Below are positions 6,657-7,396 of a DNA stretch of 7,396 bases, in pieces. Source of the DNA: Bacteroidota bacterium (GTDB lineage Bacteria > Bacteroidota > Ignavibacteria > Ignavibacteriales > Ignavibacteriaceae); contig JAEXTR010000035.1 in NCBI GenBank assembly GCA_023406915.1, positions 1-7,396 on the forward strand. Direction: 5' to 3'. Position 1 is the stretch's first letter; every line of letters starts with the position of its first letter. Under the pieces are notes generated by a model, which saw only the letters and a program-made list of their open reading frames with translations, searched no databases and was not told the DNA's origin. Position numbers and translations under genes: made by a program.

Positions 6657-7328
6657 ATGCTTGAGTATAAAACTCCAAAAGCTGACCTGAGAGCGAAATA
6701 TCAGCGCGTCATCGAAGTCTCGCTGATTTTGGTTTTGGGTCTCCTGATTGTTGCGTTCAAGTTCTTCCCTGACCTAAAAAAGCAGGAAATGCAACTGGAC
6801 GAAGCTCAGGAAATTATTCAGACTGAAGAAATTACGCATACAAAGCAAGAGAATCGTCCACCGCCTCCTCCGAAGCCGCCGACCCCTGTTGAGGCTACAT
6901 CTTCTGCGGATCTGGATGATATCGAATTTGCTGATACTGAATTTGACGAAAATGAAACCGTCAATACTCCTCCGCCTCCACCTCAGAATGATGGTGGTTC
7001 ACGTAAGGAAATTATGGAAGAAGAACCTACCTTCTTCGTTGCTGTGGAGGAAATGCCGGAACCTATCGGTGGTATCGGTGGTATTCAATCCAAGATTGTG
7101 TACCCTGAAATTGCTAAAAGAGCCGGTGTTGAAGGTAAAGTTTACATCTTAGCTTTCGTTGATGAGAATGGTAACGTTTCAAAGGCTGAAGTAGTGAAAG
7201 GCATCGGCGCTGGTTGCGACGAAGCTGCAGTAGCTGCCGTACTTCAGACAAAATTCAAACCAGGAAAGCAACGTGGTAAAGCCGTTAAAGTTCAGATGTC
7301 AATCCCAGTTGTCTTCAAACTGCAATAA
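6657..7328 (+). CDS. tonB: TonB family energy transducer
   Basis: TonB couples the proton motive force, through ExbB and ExbD, to TonB-dependent receptors in the outer membrane; it is anchored in the inner membrane and spans the periplasm. The protein has 223 residues: a basic N-terminus (about 1-17), one membrane segment (about 18-37), a charged stretch, a proline run (68-77), an acidic linker (about 85-100), a second proline run (105-109), and a TonB C-terminal domain (about 130-223). That domain has YPEIAKRAGVEGKV (149-162), FVDENGNV (167-174) and a final FKPGKQRGKAVKVQMSIPVVFKLQ-type strand region. The design is typical of Bacteroidota and relatives rather than of enterobacterial TonB. 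No exbB, exbD or receptor is in the window. It has its own probable promoter, an ideal Shine-Dalgarno and a strong terminator, so it is likely monocistronic. Codons are rich in GGT, GTT, GCT, GAA and AAA, unlike the nuo genes, which may reflect high expression. Confidence 0.93.
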   Translation: MLEYKTPKADLRAKYQRVIEVSLILVLGLLIVAFKFFPDLKKQEMQLDEAQEIIQTEEITHTKQENRPPPPPKPPTPVEATSSADLDDIEFADTEFDENETVNTPPPPPQNDGGSRKEIMEEEPTFFVAVEEMPEPIGGIGGIQSKIVYPEIAKRAGVEGKVYILAFVDENGNVSKAEVVKGIGAGCDEAAVAAVLQTKFKPGKQRGKAVKVQMSIPVVFKLQ

Positions 7329-7344
7329 TTATTGGATATTGTTG

Positions 7345-7375
7345 GAAACAGACCGCCATCCCGGCGGTCTGTTTC
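7345..7375 (+). terminator. Intrinsic terminator of tonB
   Basis: GAAACAGACCGCC (7345-7357) and GGCGGTCTGTTTC (7363-7375) form a perfect 13-bp stem with a five-base ATCCC loop, starting 16 bases after the tonB stop. The GC-rich stem is followed by TGTTTT, a short T-rich tail. The arms contain AAA and TTT blocks, so it may also stop transcription arriving from the other side. The last 21 bases of the window hold nothing else recognisable. Confidence 0.88.
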
Positions 7376-7396
7376 TGTTTTAAACCCATCCTTCCC

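Noticed and set aside
6889..7152. 87-residue open frame in another frame of tonB
   Set aside because: It overlaps the proline-rich and C-terminal regions of a clear TonB and its leucine and arginine content is a frame artefact.

Overview
The window is bacterial and almost fully coding, and every supported gene lies on the + strand. It carries the end of a respiratory complex I (NADH:quinone oxidoreductase) operon in the usual order nuoL-nuoM-nuoN. Two further genes follow in tight spacing: a bifunctional NAD(P)H-hydrate repair enzyme (nnr) and a small VanZ-like membrane protein. A terminator and a 103-base gap then separate a second transcription unit, a single TonB-type energy transducer closed by a strong intrinsic terminator. 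TonB implies a Gram-negative cell with an outer membrane. Its architecture (N-terminal anchor, two short proline runs around an acidic linker, C-terminal domain with YPE...AGVEGKV) resembles Bacteroidota, Ignavibacteria and Chlorobi proteins. I infer that group, without tools to confirm it.

Layout: 2-1588 is nuoL, cut by the window edge with roughly 115-120 N-terminal residues missing. nuoM is at 1590-3101, one base after nuoL. nuoN is at 3131-4564. nnr is at 4588-6168, with a good Shine-Dalgarno sequence. The vanZ-like gene is at 6146-6553, with a TTG start inside the end of nnr. An AT-rich 12-bp hairpin at 6533-6573 overlaps the vanZ stop. A candidate promoter lies at 6593-6621. tonB is at 6657-7328, and a GC-rich hairpin at 7345-7375 ends the unit. 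No RNA genes, mobile elements, CRISPR arrays or large repeats were seen.

Functionally, NuoL, NuoM and NuoN are the three antiporter-like proton-pumping subunits of the membrane arm, and all their key charged residues are present. Nnr repairs hydrated NADH and NADPH, damaged forms of the cofactor that complex I oxidises, so its place behind nuoN is a plausible functional link. TonB spends proton motive force, which complex I makes, on outer-membrane transport, but it appears to be transcribed separately.

I did not find a clearly new system. The points most worth a second look are the nuo-nnr-vanZ linkage, a small hairpin that puts the tonB Shine-Dalgarno exactly in its loop, and an abrupt change in third-position GC near base 130 inside nuoL.
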